A DNA stretch of 64,000 nucleotides from Odiellus spinosus (taxonomy: Eukaryota > Arthropoda > Arachnida > Opiliones > Phalangiidae): the NCBI GenBank assembly GCA_963920705.1, contig OY987231.1:4767424-4831423 (forward strand). Direction: 5' to 3'. The position numbers were made by a program, and so were the translations under genes. Within the stretch, counting starts at the first letter, position 1; the number at the start of each line of letters is the position of its first letter. The notes beneath the pieces are model-generated. The model made no database searches. It saw only the letters and a list, made by a program, of their open reading frames with translations, and was not told the DNA's origin. This document shows, piece by piece, positions 36,933 to 47,546 of the stretch.

Positions 36933-37410
36933 GAATAACTTACGATATCCATTGACATAGGCCATTTTCAGATATTTTAATCTCAAATTATATTAACAGA
37001 CGGGTGTCAAATGGATACGAATTATCGGGAGATAAAAATTTAAGCTCGATTAATAAACAAATTACGCGTTTATTCGAACGGATAACGCGAAGATAAAAAT
37101 ATGATGTTTCTTGAAATCCGTGTAGAATGAAATATAATAATTATATTTTTATCTAAATTGAAAGGAACAGCGACTAAATGACTACATTCTAGCTTCGAGA
37201 TCTTAATTTGGGTTAAAATCCGCGAAGAAACTTGAGTTTCAAATGTTTCTTATCGGCGAATGAATAACTCGTATTACGTATCAATTTCCTATAAGAATGA
37301 GTAAGAATAAAAAGTTTGCTATTACATTCGGGTGTACGTTAACTCGAATTAGAAAGGGATATTTTTTCGCGCACGGATAATATCCGATTGATATTCACAA
37401 TGTTCTTATT
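36933..37410 (+). repeat. Two-copy dispersed repeat, copy 2 (about 475 bp)
   Basis: Same orientation as the copy at 27650-28112. Differences are mostly small indels and substitutions (for example an extra ACGCGAAG near 37086). Both copies end near a CGGATAATATC...GATTGACATTCAC-type stretch. Confidence 0.85.
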
Positions 37411-37773
37411 CAATTAACAAAAGCTATGAATTCCGAGCTCACCTCAGGTGTACCAACAAACAAGGGTTTCAACTGAATGCACTGTCAATTGCTAAACTCA
37501 CGTAAACTCAGTTGTACAAAAAATTCATGAGCGAGTGACTTCCCCCTCGCGCGCATCTCGACCAATTAGAAGAGAAACACACTGAATAATGGCGTTAGGA
37601 TCAATTGTATTAGATCGACTAAGCAAAGGGCCGTTTTCAATAAAAAAAAAAAGAACTTCGCGCCAAATTGAAGGTGAAGTTTAAATCAAATTTTAACAAA
37701 AAAAAAATTTGCAATTTGTTTCTCTGGAGGTAAGATATATTTTTCGCTGGATGAAAATTTGCCTTAATCATGA

Positions 37774-38222
37774 TTAAAGGAAACTTGGAGTTAAAAATGG
37801 AACAGCTTTAGAATTTATTTTAGGAATCACAAGTTGCCAAAAAAACATATTCGAGAATTTTTAGACGCGTTTTTGGTGTTTAAATTAATTTCTAAAGTTG
37901 GGTAAAGTCTGAATAAAAGTATAAATTCGGGCCAGTTAAATTATTTCAGCCTTCATCAGCTTCGTTCGACTTCCAAGACTTTGGACATCAAATCTCGGCC
38001 ATTTCCTTTAAATGTTAAGACGTTTCAACCAGCTAGGGCTACTGAATGATGAAATAATATGATTGGCCCGAATTTATATTTCCTATACCTTCAAACTTAA
38101 CAAAAACTTTAGAAAAATCTTTTTAAACACCTAAAATGTGTCTAAAAAATTCTCGTATACGTTTTTGACACTGAAAATAAATTCAAAAGATGTTCCATTA
38201 TTAGCTCCAAGTTTCCCTTTAA
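37774..38222. mobile_element. TTAA-flanked MITE, AGGGAAACTTGGAG family, copy 2
   Basis: 449 bp including TTAA at both ends (37774-37777, 38219-38222). The ends AAAGGAAACTTGGAG and CTCCAAGTTTCCCTTT pair, as do inner blocks around GAATTTATTTT and the GGCCCGAATTTATA / GGCCAGTTAAATTA area. No coding signal. Confidence 0.82.
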
Positions 38223-38890
38223 CTAAAGCTTTATATATAGAATCGTATTTATTCCCCCCTAAATGAAAGCCACCATCCGATAACGACCGAAGACTGTCTC
38301 AACAAAAGCAACTTTATAACTAGATTTATATAGAAGTAGAGGTATATAGGTTCTTACGTGAAATGAATTCTTATCACGGGACGAACTACCTTTTTAGCGG
38401 ATAATCAAGACGTGGGGGGGGGGGGGTTAAAATCAATCTGTCGATCGGGGGAGGCCGATAAGACGCAGTAACTAAGTTTGGCTTTGTTTTCGACAAGATA
38501 CAGCCACCAGAGCGCCACCTTTCGTATATGGCGTTGTCTTGAAAAGAAAAAGAAAAAAAAACCAAACTCATCTCGGGGAGCGAATAAAAAATCTCTTCTC
38601 CGATATAGAAGAACAGCTAGGCGAAATAACTATGGCTTTTCTTTAGACCCATCTCTCTCTCTGGCAGCCATTCTATTTCTTTCACACACTTATAACTAAG
38701 GGAGACACCTGCTAATGACCATCGTTCCCCATGCACACGCCTCCTCTATGCCATAAGCTCGTTCATCTCCTAAAAGGGGTAGGTAGTAAAATCTACGGCG
38801 GGTGGAAGGGGTAGGGTTGTTCTTCTTCTCCTATCTATTGTTGCTCCCTTCAAACAAGAGTCTTTTTTTCAGCCGTTCATTTTCTATCTC

Positions 38891-38925
<35 letters not shown>

Positions 38926-39603
38926 GGAGGCCCCACCTCCTCTCTCTCTCCCTCCAGGGTTTCGGCTATATAGTAACTGTAAGAATAAATGAAGACGACA
39001 CCTTTTAAGAGCCACGTACGCGGCTCAGACGGCAGGCGACGAGAAATTGGCTTTAGAGATAAAAGAAGCTACCTATACCGAATCGATATAACACCCGCCT
39101 TATTAGACTTCATAGTCTCCGACCATATTCGAGATCGTATAACGAGAAATTTAATCTAATAAAAGGGGGTGCGTGTGCTTTAACATCAGTTTTCATTATA
39201 AGGTAAATAACAAAAATTGCTTTATATCTATCTAGAATTTATTACACGCCGCTATGAAAACGAAAGTTCAGATTAACAGAGTTCAAATTATGATTATATC
39301 AGGGAATTTGAATGTTTTGTCAAAAGATCAGGGACACTCTTATAAACTTGGCGTACTTTAGGGAAATTTATAGAAGTGTGAGAACTTTATTGGTATTACG
39401 TCGGCATTATGTTAATAAGCTAAATTAATTGTATTTATTATGGTTTTTAATCAGCTGGTGAACCTCGAAATATCAGATTTACCGATAAAATCTGGGAAAT
39501 TTGTTTTTTTAAATGATGTATAAAAAGGGACTGTAAATTCTAAAACCAAGTTAAAAGATGATATTAATTTAAAGGGAAAATGCAGCGGCGACACCTGACA
39601 TAA
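38223..39603. other. No gene seen
   Basis: Contains (ATT)n at 38891-38925, CT tracts, and a short remnant of the 29-bp family at 39290-39365 (TCAGGGAATTTGAATG). Confidence 0.5.
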
Positions 39604-39693
39604 GACGCGTTCACACTTGAGATTTTTTATGTTTTTAAACAGTTTCGCAAAGATTAAAATCAGTCTAGATTTTAGAATAATATATACAAATAA

Positions 39694-39947
39694 GCTACGA
39701 TCACACTAGCATTTCTTAATCGGTTTGAAACGGTAAAATCAAACCGGTATTCAAATCGCCAGGAGTTATTTTAAGCGTCATATGTTCATGCATTATCTAT
39801 CGGTTGTTGAAACTGAATCGGTATGAAACTAGTTCCCGAAGCAGTTTCAAGAAATCGAATCAAATCGTTCGATAAAAGACTGTTTCCCGTTCACGCGACT
39901 CTAGCGAAATGTTTTAAATCGATTCCAAGGCCTAGTATGAACGCGGC
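39694..39947. mobile_element. GCTACGATCACACTAG-ended MITE
   Basis: 254 bp from GCTACGATCACACTAGCATT to CCTAGTATGAACGCGGC. Flanks contain TA on both sides, compatible with a TA target. It interrupts the left half of a GCGTTCACACT element (39604-39690). Further relatives: 11659-11922 and a fragment at 1130-1175. Confidence 0.7.
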
Positions 39948-40009
39948 GTACGTCCCTCTTAGATAATATCGAATAAAAGTCAATTCCGACACCTCGGTAA
40001 AAACGGTTT

Positions 40010-40860
40010 AAGTAATGGTATATATTTGTACAAGCGGCGCGCGTACGTATACGTCGAGCAAAATGCTGCGCCAAAACTTCGACTCATCTGTCGAAAACGA
40101 AATCCTATTTCTAATCGGTATAATCTGCCGAGTCCCCGAGGGTGGGGTTAGGGGGTTGTCGAGACTACAAATATACGGTCGAGTGTTTTTTACGCTAATG
40201 GGTCACGCCGGGGGATATGGGGAGGTCAACGATTGGTCATCCTAGCGCGAAGTGTCTCTCTGATGACAAAGGCGGGGGGAGGGAAGAAGGGGTCACGAAC
40301 GCGAGGGAAAAGTGAAATAAAAAGAAGCTCGCGATTCGGGAGCGGATATCAATGAGGGATCCAACTAAGACAGAACCCTAACGCCGCGTGCCAATTGCGC
40401 GAAGAGATAGAAGGGTCAAAGGCCGTCGAGGCGATTCTCTAGCCGTTGAAAGGTGGAAGGGATCCTCCGCCGACCAAAAGGGATTGTCCATTTCCGGCCG
40501 AGAGACGTCGGGATGAGACGAGGGAATCGTCTTCTCCTCCTTTTTTCCCATTAGGATTGTTGGTCCGAGCAAAACGGTCAAGCGAGTACACGTTCCACAG
40601 CTCTCAGTTCCATCTCTTCTCTTTTTGTTCCAAAGCGTTGCCGGGGAGAAAGGAGAGGGGCGGGGGTGACCTAATGGTTCTTCTATTTCCGCCTTTTAAA
40701 AACATTTCCCCTCTCGACTCGAGTCCAAGCCGTATAGGCCTACTATCCCGCGATCAAACACGGCGTACGTTCTTAAAAACAATATCGCGGCTAAAACGAA
40801 AGACATCTGATATATGGATGGGAAATGGAATATTATCCGATTAACGCCTACGTCTAGATA
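40010..40860. other. GC-richer segment with open frames, unassigned
   Basis: Open frames of 76 and 132 codons (plus) and 67 (minus) overlap. The longest plus-strand one (40446-40844) is rich in R, S, P and K and has no domain I recognise. Splice-like context is not evident. Possibly CpG-rich noncoding DNA. Confidence 0.35.
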
Positions 40861-41039
40861 TCAATACCTTGTTCAGCGTTTAACTTCATTCAACCTTTAA
40901 AGTGAGAAAGCTTGGATTTTTCATGAATTCGAAATGAGTAGAATTTTAACGATCTTTCAGATGTCAGAGAATTAAATAACAGAGACAGGAAAAATACATA
41001 TTTTATAATCCCAATTTTCAAAATTTTTAAAATAAAAAT

Positions 41040-41600
41040 TCCCCGCGATACTACGTCATCGCGCTATGGTTGCGTGGCTATTCTTAAGCCGCGTTCACAC
41101 TACAGACTTTGAAACCGTTTTAAACCGTTTTGGAGAGTTCAATTTTTAAAATTTTGGAGTCACCCGTGTAGATCTTTCACCAAAAAACAAAATATCTTTG
41201 AAAGTCGATTTGAACATTCGAAACGGTTCCAAAGTGTCAAGTGTGAACGTAGTTTAGAGCCTACCGTTGATTCTCGCGCGTTCTGGAATAAGTAATAAGG
41301 TCGATTTCACGCGGTCTTTCTCTTAAAAGTACTTCATACAAAAACTACCTTTCGTACGAAAATTATGATTAATTACGTTCCAGAAACAAACTACGTCATT
41401 TATCAGACTATATTTTTGTCATTTTTTGGCCAAAAATGTAACTTTTTAGAAATTTATCTTAGTTATGACGAAAAAGTTACCTTTTTTTTTTTTGACCAAA
41501 GAAATCTTGATTGAAAAGGTGCCTTTAGAACTGGCAGATCAGTATAAAAATTTCGTTTTAATAGTATGATAAAACTAACAAATATAATCGTGACTATAGT
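41040..41600. repeat. AAACTACGTCAT dispersed family, copy interrupted by a MITE
   Basis: GGTTGCGTGGCTATTCTTA before the MITE 41092-41257, then TGATTCTCGCGCGTTCTGGA, TACGTTCCAGAAACAAACTA and TGATAAAACTAACAAATATA after it. One of the longest copies. Confidence 0.7.
41092..41257. mobile_element. GCGTTCACACT-ended MITE inserted in a dispersed repeat
   Basis: 166 bp from GCGTTCACACTACAGACTTT to AAGTGTGAACGTAG. It interrupts the GTTGCGTGGCTATTCTTA stretch of an AAACTACGTCAT-family repeat whose sequence resumes after it. Confidence 0.75.
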
Positions 41601-42214
41601 GGTCATCGTACAAAAGGAAAGTTAATTGATAATTAATCGCGATAAGTTGGTTTGTTCGAGTCATTAGTTTCGATACTAAACTATAAATATAAACGATATG
41701 TCGAATTGAAAAAAAGGGACCATTTTGCTACGTATATAGGCCTTTGTAGGATAGGATAGGATAGGATATAGGTTTGGTTACGGTTCCGTAGCACGTATTT
41801 CTCGTATCAACCCAATGTAATATACACGATGAAAGAAAAAAAATAGAAAAGTAGAAATTCATCTTGCTCCCGAGGAACGGGGATAGCAATATACGAAAGA
41901 AGCAAAGTGTCACGAGATATCTCGCTGTAGGGACGCCATCGTGATTTTCGCACGAATGCCCCGAATAATGGATCCACCCGCGAACCATCCTATAACACCG
42001 GATCCCATTTATCAAACGGGCTCAAAATCACAGCGTGTACAACATCTTAGACTCTTAAAACTATCTCTCGTACAGTAAATACCAACTGTATCAACAGCCC
42101 CGTTGGCTCCGTTTTGACCAGTTCAAATGGTCAGCCGTGTCTTAAAAACTTACATTTACGTTCAAAATCGCGGAATTTACTTCGTTCTCAGAGATGAAAA
42201 ATAAAAATTTTAAA
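41601..42214. other. No gene seen
   Basis: Short (GGATA)n-like tract at 41748-41768. A 95-codon minus frame (41728-42015) has no recognisable domain. Confidence 0.45.
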
Positions 42215-43530
42215 TATAATCAGGGAAAACCTAGAAAAGTCTGGGAATTTGAAAATTGGCCCAAAAGGTCGTACAAAAAGTCTGGGAATTTGAAAATTGG
42301 CCCAAAAGGTCGTACAAAAAGTCGGGCAATTTAAAAATTGGCCCAAAAAGTCGGGCAATTTAAAAATTGGCCCAAAAAGTCGGGCAATTTAAAAATTGGC
42401 CCAAAAAGTCGGGCAATTTAAAAATTGGCCCAAAAAGTCGGGGAATTTAAAAATTGGCCCAAAAAGTCGGGGAATTTGAAAATTGGCCCAAAAAGTCGGG
42501 GAACTTGAAAATTGGCCCAAAAAGTCGTGGAATTTAAAAATTGGCCCAAAAAGTCGTGGAATTTAAAAATTGGCCCAAAAAGTCGTGGAATTTAAAAATT
42601 GGCCCAAAAAGTCGGGGAATTTAAAAATTGGCCCAAAAAGTCGGGGAATTTAAAAATTGGCCCAAAAAGTCGGGGAATTTAAAAATTGGCCCAAAAAGTC
42701 GGGGAATTTAAAAATTGGCCCAAAAAGTCGGGGAATTTAAAAATTGGCCCAAAAAGTCGGGGAATTTTGAAAATTGGCCCAAAAAGTCGGGGAATTTTGA
42801 AAATTGGCCCAAAAAGTCGGGGAATTTGAAAATTGGCCCAAAAAGTCGGGGAATTTGAAAATTGGCCCAAAAAGTCGGCGAATTTGAAAATTGGCCCAAA
42901 AAGTCGGGGAATTTGAAAATTGGCCCAAAAAGTCGGGGAATTTGAAAATTGGCCCAAAAAGTCGGGGAATTTGAAAATTGGCCCAAAAAGTCGGGGAATT
43001 TGAAAATTGGCCCAAAAAGTCGGGGAATTTGAAAATTGGCCCAAAAAGTCGGGGAATTTGAAAATTGGCCCAAAAAGTCGGGGAATTTGAAAATTGGCCC
43101 AAAAAGTCGGGGAATTTGAAAATTGGCCCAAAAAGGTTGAGGAAAAGACAGGGAATTTGAATATTGGCCTAAAAGGTAGGAAGAAAGTCATGGAATTTGA
43201 AGATTGGCCCAAAAGGTTGGGGAAAAGACAGGGAATTTGAAAGTTGGCCTAAAAGGTCGGGGAAATTAAATATTTTGGTACGTGTCAAGGAACTGCTTAT
43301 GATTGTAACTTAACTATTATAAACTGAAAATATTTACCAAAATATTCAAATGTTTTCTCATATTCCGAGTAAACTATCCTGATCCTGATTGATAAACTAT
43401 GTCACGTAAAAAGTGGGAATTGCCAATAGCTCTCTCGTAAGAATAAATTCATGAAAGAAGATTAAAATTGATCAAGGAAATTATTTAGAAATGGTCAAGG
43501 AAAATCTATAAAGTTTTTGTAAGAACCTTC
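42215..43530 (+). repeat. 29-bp-minisatellite dispersed family, copy D (about 35 units)
   Basis: Starts AATCAGGGAAAACCTAGAAA, then about 35 units of GGAATTTGAAAATTGGCCCA plus AAAAGTCGG. Subtypes are clustered: GGGCAATTTAAAA, then GTGGAATTTAAAA, then GGGGAATTTTGAAAA, then GGGGAATTTGAAAA. A unique module of about 260 bp follows (43265-43525; CATATTCCGAGTAAACTATC, TTGATAAACTATGTCAC). Since 29 is not a multiple of 3, all three minus-strand frames give the same 29-residue repeat peptide; I do not regard it as a gene. Confidence 0.92.
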
Positions 43531-44097
43531 TCAGGGTTGCCTCAGATTTTGAAATTTGGAGATTTTGAAACTAAGGGTCAGGGAAATCTTTAACATTTTT
43601 CATAAAAAAAAAGTTCCGTATCTCCGTTCGACCTGTCCATATGTATTGACAGGCAGATCACGATTTGTAATGTTGATTTAAACCTGAAATAATACATTAC
43701 CGATTTAAACGGTTAAAAACGATGTAGATGGTCAGGGAGAACTTGGGAACGAAAAATCTGTGGCAAACCCTGAATTAATCCTACTATAGATTTTAGAAAA
43801 AAAGGTGGCAATATCACGTTAAATAAAAAGAAATAAGAACATATCGTGATACGATTCGAATGAATTGTTCTGAAGGCACTTGGAAAATAATTATATCGTC
43901 CGAGCATCTTTTCCCCGCATTACCGAAATTCAACTAAACAAAGTCGACATAGTTGGGAAAATATACGAAGCGTGCGAATAATAACTTCTAAGATTAATTC
44001 TGTATAATTCGTTAAAAAGTTTAAGAATTTTTTTCCTTATTTGGAATATAAAGAGTGGGGTGGGCACGAGGTCTTCCCTCTCATCTCACGCCAATTT
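43531..44097. other. No gene seen
   Basis: Words CAGGGTTGCCTCAG (43534) and GTGGCAAACCCTG (43761-43773) look like opposed ends of a small CAGGG-type element, but no target duplication was found. Confidence 0.45.
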
Positions 44098-44607
44098 TTA
44101 AAGGGAGACTGAAGGAAATCGTGTGTAATACGCGATAAATGAATTTTTAGATTTCTTAAGATCATAAAATGAGTTTTTTAGTACAACTCATACAAGTCGA
44201 CCACCATTTTAAACCCTGCTCGGAGAGAAGGGGATACGAGCCAATCAAATCTCGAATTTTTATTCCGATATTATAAGTACAAACGACAAGTCCCCAAAAG
44301 GTGGCGCCACATTTCAGATAAAAATCAATATCAATTCGAGGAAAAATATTTGGAGGCTGTGGCGACATCTAACACAACACGTAAGACTTTCCCAAAGAAA
44401 TATTTTGATTGGCTAGTCTCCCCTTTTCTACATGGAAAACAAAGATGGTGGACGATTTAAATAAATCGGCGCTTTCTTTAAACCTTAATTGTGGAGTAAT
44501 TAAGGGGAGTTTCAAATAATTGACTGGAGGAAGGGACTTTTTTATTACTAAATTAACGTGTTATTAACAAAATAGGGCTTTCGATTTTGAAGTCAGTCTC
44601 CCTTTAA
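44098..44607. mobile_element. TTAA-flanked MITE, AGGGAGACTG ends
   Basis: 510 bp with ends TTAAAGGGAGACTGAAGG and TGAAGTCAGTCTCCCTTTAA, TTAA at 44098-44101 and 44604-44607. The interior does not fold over its whole length. A diverged right-end relic of the same family appears near 63455-63540. Confidence 0.8.
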
Positions 44608-44911
44608 GTCTTTATTAGAACAGGGTTATTTTACTCGGGTTGAAACACTAAAATCTAGTTTCAAATTAGCCGTTTTGGCGGGAAAGTTCCGTGTTGAAGC
44701 GTGGTTATTTTTTTTTTCGCGTCCAAAGCTCGCCAAGTAAACGGACCCTGGTAAGATATTAATCTATCTCCGGTATGTCTACGCTCGCTATAGCGTTAAG
44801 ATTGACTATAAAGATTAGACGGAAAAACAACAAAAATTTGAGGTTGGTAAAAAAATCGCGGTCGACACGAAAAGCCTCGACTGCACGCCATAATTCAATT
44901 TTTACAAAGTA

Positions 44912-45551
44912 TTAAAGGGAAACATGGAGTTACAAATGGAACAACTTTTGAATTTATTTTCGTAATCAGCGTGCCAACATATCCTAAGATTAAGAGAATA
45001 TGCCGGCGTTAGACGTCTAATACCTTGGGCGTCAAACACCGGCCTATTATCTTAATGTCAGGACATTACATGCACTATTAAAGGCTGAAACCAAGAATTC
45101 ATTCAGGTTCCATAAGAATATGGGAGGGCCGCGATTCAATAACCATCCTCCCAAACTTTGTAGCAAAAGTTCGTCTGCTTCGAATCGATTTTTCAAGTAA
45201 TCGCTCCAGCCATCTATTATTAACCCGCGCCACTAACGACCTTGACATAATATTTTGGGCAATAAAAATGGAGCCGACCGAAAAAAGATCTAAGCGTACA
45301 AATGTTGCGAAAATTGCGGACGAACTTTTGTTACAAAGTTTGGGAGGATGGTAACAGAGGCTAAACCTATGCTCCCATATTCTTATGGAACCTGAATGGA
45401 TTCTTGCTGAAACATTATGGCCCGAATAAATTTACTTTTATTTAAATTTTACCTTTAGAAATTAATTTAAAATCTATCTAAAAATTGTTTGAAAATTCTT
45501 TTGGCACGAAAATAAAAGGCCGTTTCATTTTAGTTTCAAGTATCCCTTTAA
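44912..45551. mobile_element. TTAA-flanked MITE, AGGGAAACTTGGAG family, copy 3
   Basis: 640 bp including the nested CAAGAATC MITE (45092-45406). TTAA at 44912-44915 and 45548-45551, ends AAGGGAAACATGGAG and TTTCAAGTATCCCTTT. Located just upstream of ZFPM exon A. Confidence 0.82.
45092..45406 (-). mobile_element. CAAGAATC-family MITE, copy 3 (nested)
   Basis: 315 bp, same orientation as copy 2. Perfect 7-bp duplication CTGAAAC (45085-45091, 45407-45413). Inserted in the middle of the TTAA element 44912-45551, about 620 bp before ZFPM exon A. Confidence 0.93.
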
Positions 45552-46027
45552 GAGTATTAGGAGTATATATATATATATATATGCCTAGAAATGTTTTTTC
45601 TTTCGATTTATTCGTTGAAGTTAGCAGTCCGCGCAAAATAATAGACATTCGCTACAAAGTATAACATAGACCGGGCACCAAACCGGCGCCACTGACAAAT
45701 TATTTAAAACTCAAATTGGAGACAATGACCACTAATGGTAACGCCCACTTCCTTCGAACATCAACGCGAAGAGATACAGAAATTTAACGGTTTGAGACTT
45801 AATCGAATATTTTTGGTTTATCGCGTACGCCGAGTTAATAGCTACGTTCACACTAGACACCTTGTCAGATGGTCGAATATCTCTTTAAGAACCATATTTG
45901 TTTAACTGTTTGGTTGCTTTTTTTAAATAACCTATAACGATAGTTAATTTAGCATCGCTAGTTGTCAAAATAACCTTCGTTAAGAATATGAAATGTATAT
46001 TTATTAATTTTTTTTTTCTTTGTTCAG
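45552..46027 (+). other. Intron sequence upstream of ZFPM exon A
   Basis: Starts with a short (TA)n tract; a lone CTACGTTCACACTAGAC end of a MITE is at 45842. Ends with the pyrimidine tract and acceptor of exon A. Confidence 0.6.
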
Positions 46028-46284
46028 GAAAAGCCGAAGAGGAGGAGCTATTGGAATTAGCCGAACGAGTGTGTCTGCCAAGGGAAGAGTTGTGTTTGGG
46101 AGAAGCTGAAGAAGAATCCGAAGACGAAGAATCGCGCCTACACCCCGGGAGCAGCGCGGAAGGAGTCTCCGTTCAAGCCGCCAAGAAACTATGCGAAGGA
46201 CGACAGTTCGGACCCTACCAAGCGCAAATTATTGCCCCGCAAGATGACCATCATTCGCTCACCGACGGACACCAAATACTACGG
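46028..46284 (+). CDS. ZFPM: ZFPM/FOG (U-shaped) homolog, internal exon A: acidic segment and start of PR domain
   Basis: This exon encodes about 85 residues. It follows a classic pyrimidine-rich acceptor (T-run then TTGTTCAG) and ends at CGG|GTATAA, giving phase 0 into the next exon; it enters with two bases completing a split codon. The N-terminal part is very acidic (several E/D runs around residues 1-35). The later part, with GVSVQAAKKLCEGRQFGPYQ, looks like the early strands of a PR (SET-like) domain, where PRDM and FOG proteins carry a motif of the type 'G..FGPY'. FOG proteins are non-DNA-binding cofactors that bind the N-terminal zinc finger of GATA factors in the nucleus and recruit NuRD or CtBP. 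The usual N-terminal NuRD-binding start peptide (SRRKQ type) is not in this exon, so at least one 5' exon is missing. Family assignment rests mainly on the zinc finger in exon E and the frame continuity. Confidence 0.85.
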
Positions 46285-47425
46285 GTATAAATAACCCCCT
46301 TTTCCTAACTAATTAACGAGTATCGTTAAAATTAACGTTGCTAATTACTGTACATGGTTAATATATCTTTTCCCAAATAGTTTCACTAAAATTTTACAGG
46401 TTTGCTACAAATATTTCCCTTAAATTTCAAGGCCCAAGACCGCCGAATATATTAAGATTAACCCAACCAACTAAACTATACCCGGGTAATGCAGTAATAA
46501 CATTCAGACACCCTGGAGTGGTTTTTACTTTTTATTTGATGAAACAGCCTATTTATACTAAACATAGCCAAACCTCAAACCTAATTCCCTGATTTTCACT
46601 AATATTTTTAAATTTCCCTGAATTTTTAGCCTTTAATTTATTTCCCTGGGATTTCCCGGTTATTTACGAACCCTGTTAAAGCAAAAGCTAATATTTTCAG
46701 CTTTTCAAAGGATATTTCCCAAGTAATTCAAATTCCCAAAAAGGATCCAGATAAAAATGAAATCAATTTGGCGAAGAGTTTGTGGCCTAATTCTGGGTTT
46801 GAGAAGTTTATTTTTTAGCGGGAAACTCAAACTTTACGACGAAATTGAGCGCGTAAGCCCGCGATTTTTCCCAAGCTCAAAAACCTTATTCCCCGGACCA
46901 TGAATGGAAACATTCCTTTTAAAACGGTTTAGTTAATTAGATTAATTATCGCGGTTGGCTAATTAGGGTCGTACCTTCTACGGGTCTTTTCCTAGAGGTT
47001 TTAAGTTGTGTTCCGCGAATAGCCCCATTCTTAATCTACAAAACGAGCCCTTCCATCTTTAAATAGACCCAACCAAAGTTAAGTTATACAATTTTAAATG
47101 AAGGTGTTCAGAATTAGAAGCGTTCAGATTTAGGACCATACTATTTCTACACTTTTTAAATTTGGCTAAAATCATATTATTTTCTAAAATTTATTTTTAA
47201 CTTTTTCTCTAAAACTGTATACACTCTTTGGCATTTATAAGAAAATATGTCGATTTAGTGTGGTCTAATGACCCACAAAAAACCCTAAGTTCCCTAATTT
47301 TTCGGGATTAAGTCAGTTCTATTGGGAAATATCTCTGTTCATTTCGTAAAATCGTCAATTTAAACGAGATTTAATTCATAGTGATACGAACTTAATTTAA
47401 ATAAAAATTTTATATCTAATTTCAG
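46285..47425 (+). other. ZFPM intron A-B (1141 bp)
   Basis: Starts GTATAA and ends TTTCAG. It contains a short diverged stretch of the 29-bp CCCTGA-type repeat family (about 46580-46680) and a fragment of the large TA-flanked foldback family (about 46757-47150). No coding signal was seen. Confidence 0.75.
46757..47150 (+). mobile_element. Arm fragment of the TGGTAGGGTCGCC foldback family
   Basis: About 390 bp closely matching the right arm of the complete hairpin element at 61605-62482, including the shared blocks GCGGTTGGCTAATTAGGGTC, CCGCGAATAGCCCCATTCTT and CCAACCAAAGTTAAGTTATA, and ending with TTCAGAATTAGAAGCGTTCA. Only one arm is present, so this is a truncated, immobile copy inside the intron. 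Confidence 0.75.
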
Positions 47426-47546
47426 ACCAAGGATCAAAATGGTCGTCCGGTGAAAGTATTTCTGAAAGAAAGCGGCGCTCGTTGGCTCAAGTTGATCAAA
47501 AGTTCCTCCGCTTATCATTCAGCTAATTTTAGCGTTTACACCCATG
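47426..47546 (+). CDS. ZFPM: ZFPM/FOG homolog, exon B: middle of PR domain
   Basis: A 121-bp exon between TTTCAG and G|GTAAGC, entering in phase 0 and leaving one base (phase 1). It encodes about 40 residues, including RPVKVFLKESGARWLKLIKS and then SAYHSANFSVYTHG. The 'W(L/M)..(I/V)..A.....N' pattern matches the central part of PR domains, where a Trp is followed by a helix and an Asn before the strand that ends the fold. I see no residues resembling a catalytic SET centre, as expected for FOG-type PR domains, which act as a scaffold. The exon is too short to stand out as an open frame alone; it was found by frame and splice-site continuity between exons A and C. Confidence 0.83.

Noticed and set aside
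41740-41770. GGATAGGATAGGATA as telomere-like repeats
   Set aside because: Only about four short units, and not a known telomere motif; a microsatellite is sufficient explanation.
42679-43212. 177-codon and two 121-codon minus-strand frames
   Set aside because: They are translations of the 29-bp minisatellite; all three frames give the same repeat peptide.
45988-46027. ATG upstream of exon A as a possible start of the protein
   Set aside because: The stretch from this ATG is the pyrimidine tract and CAG acceptor of an intron; translation from it would give a phenylalanine-rich leader unlike FOG proteins.
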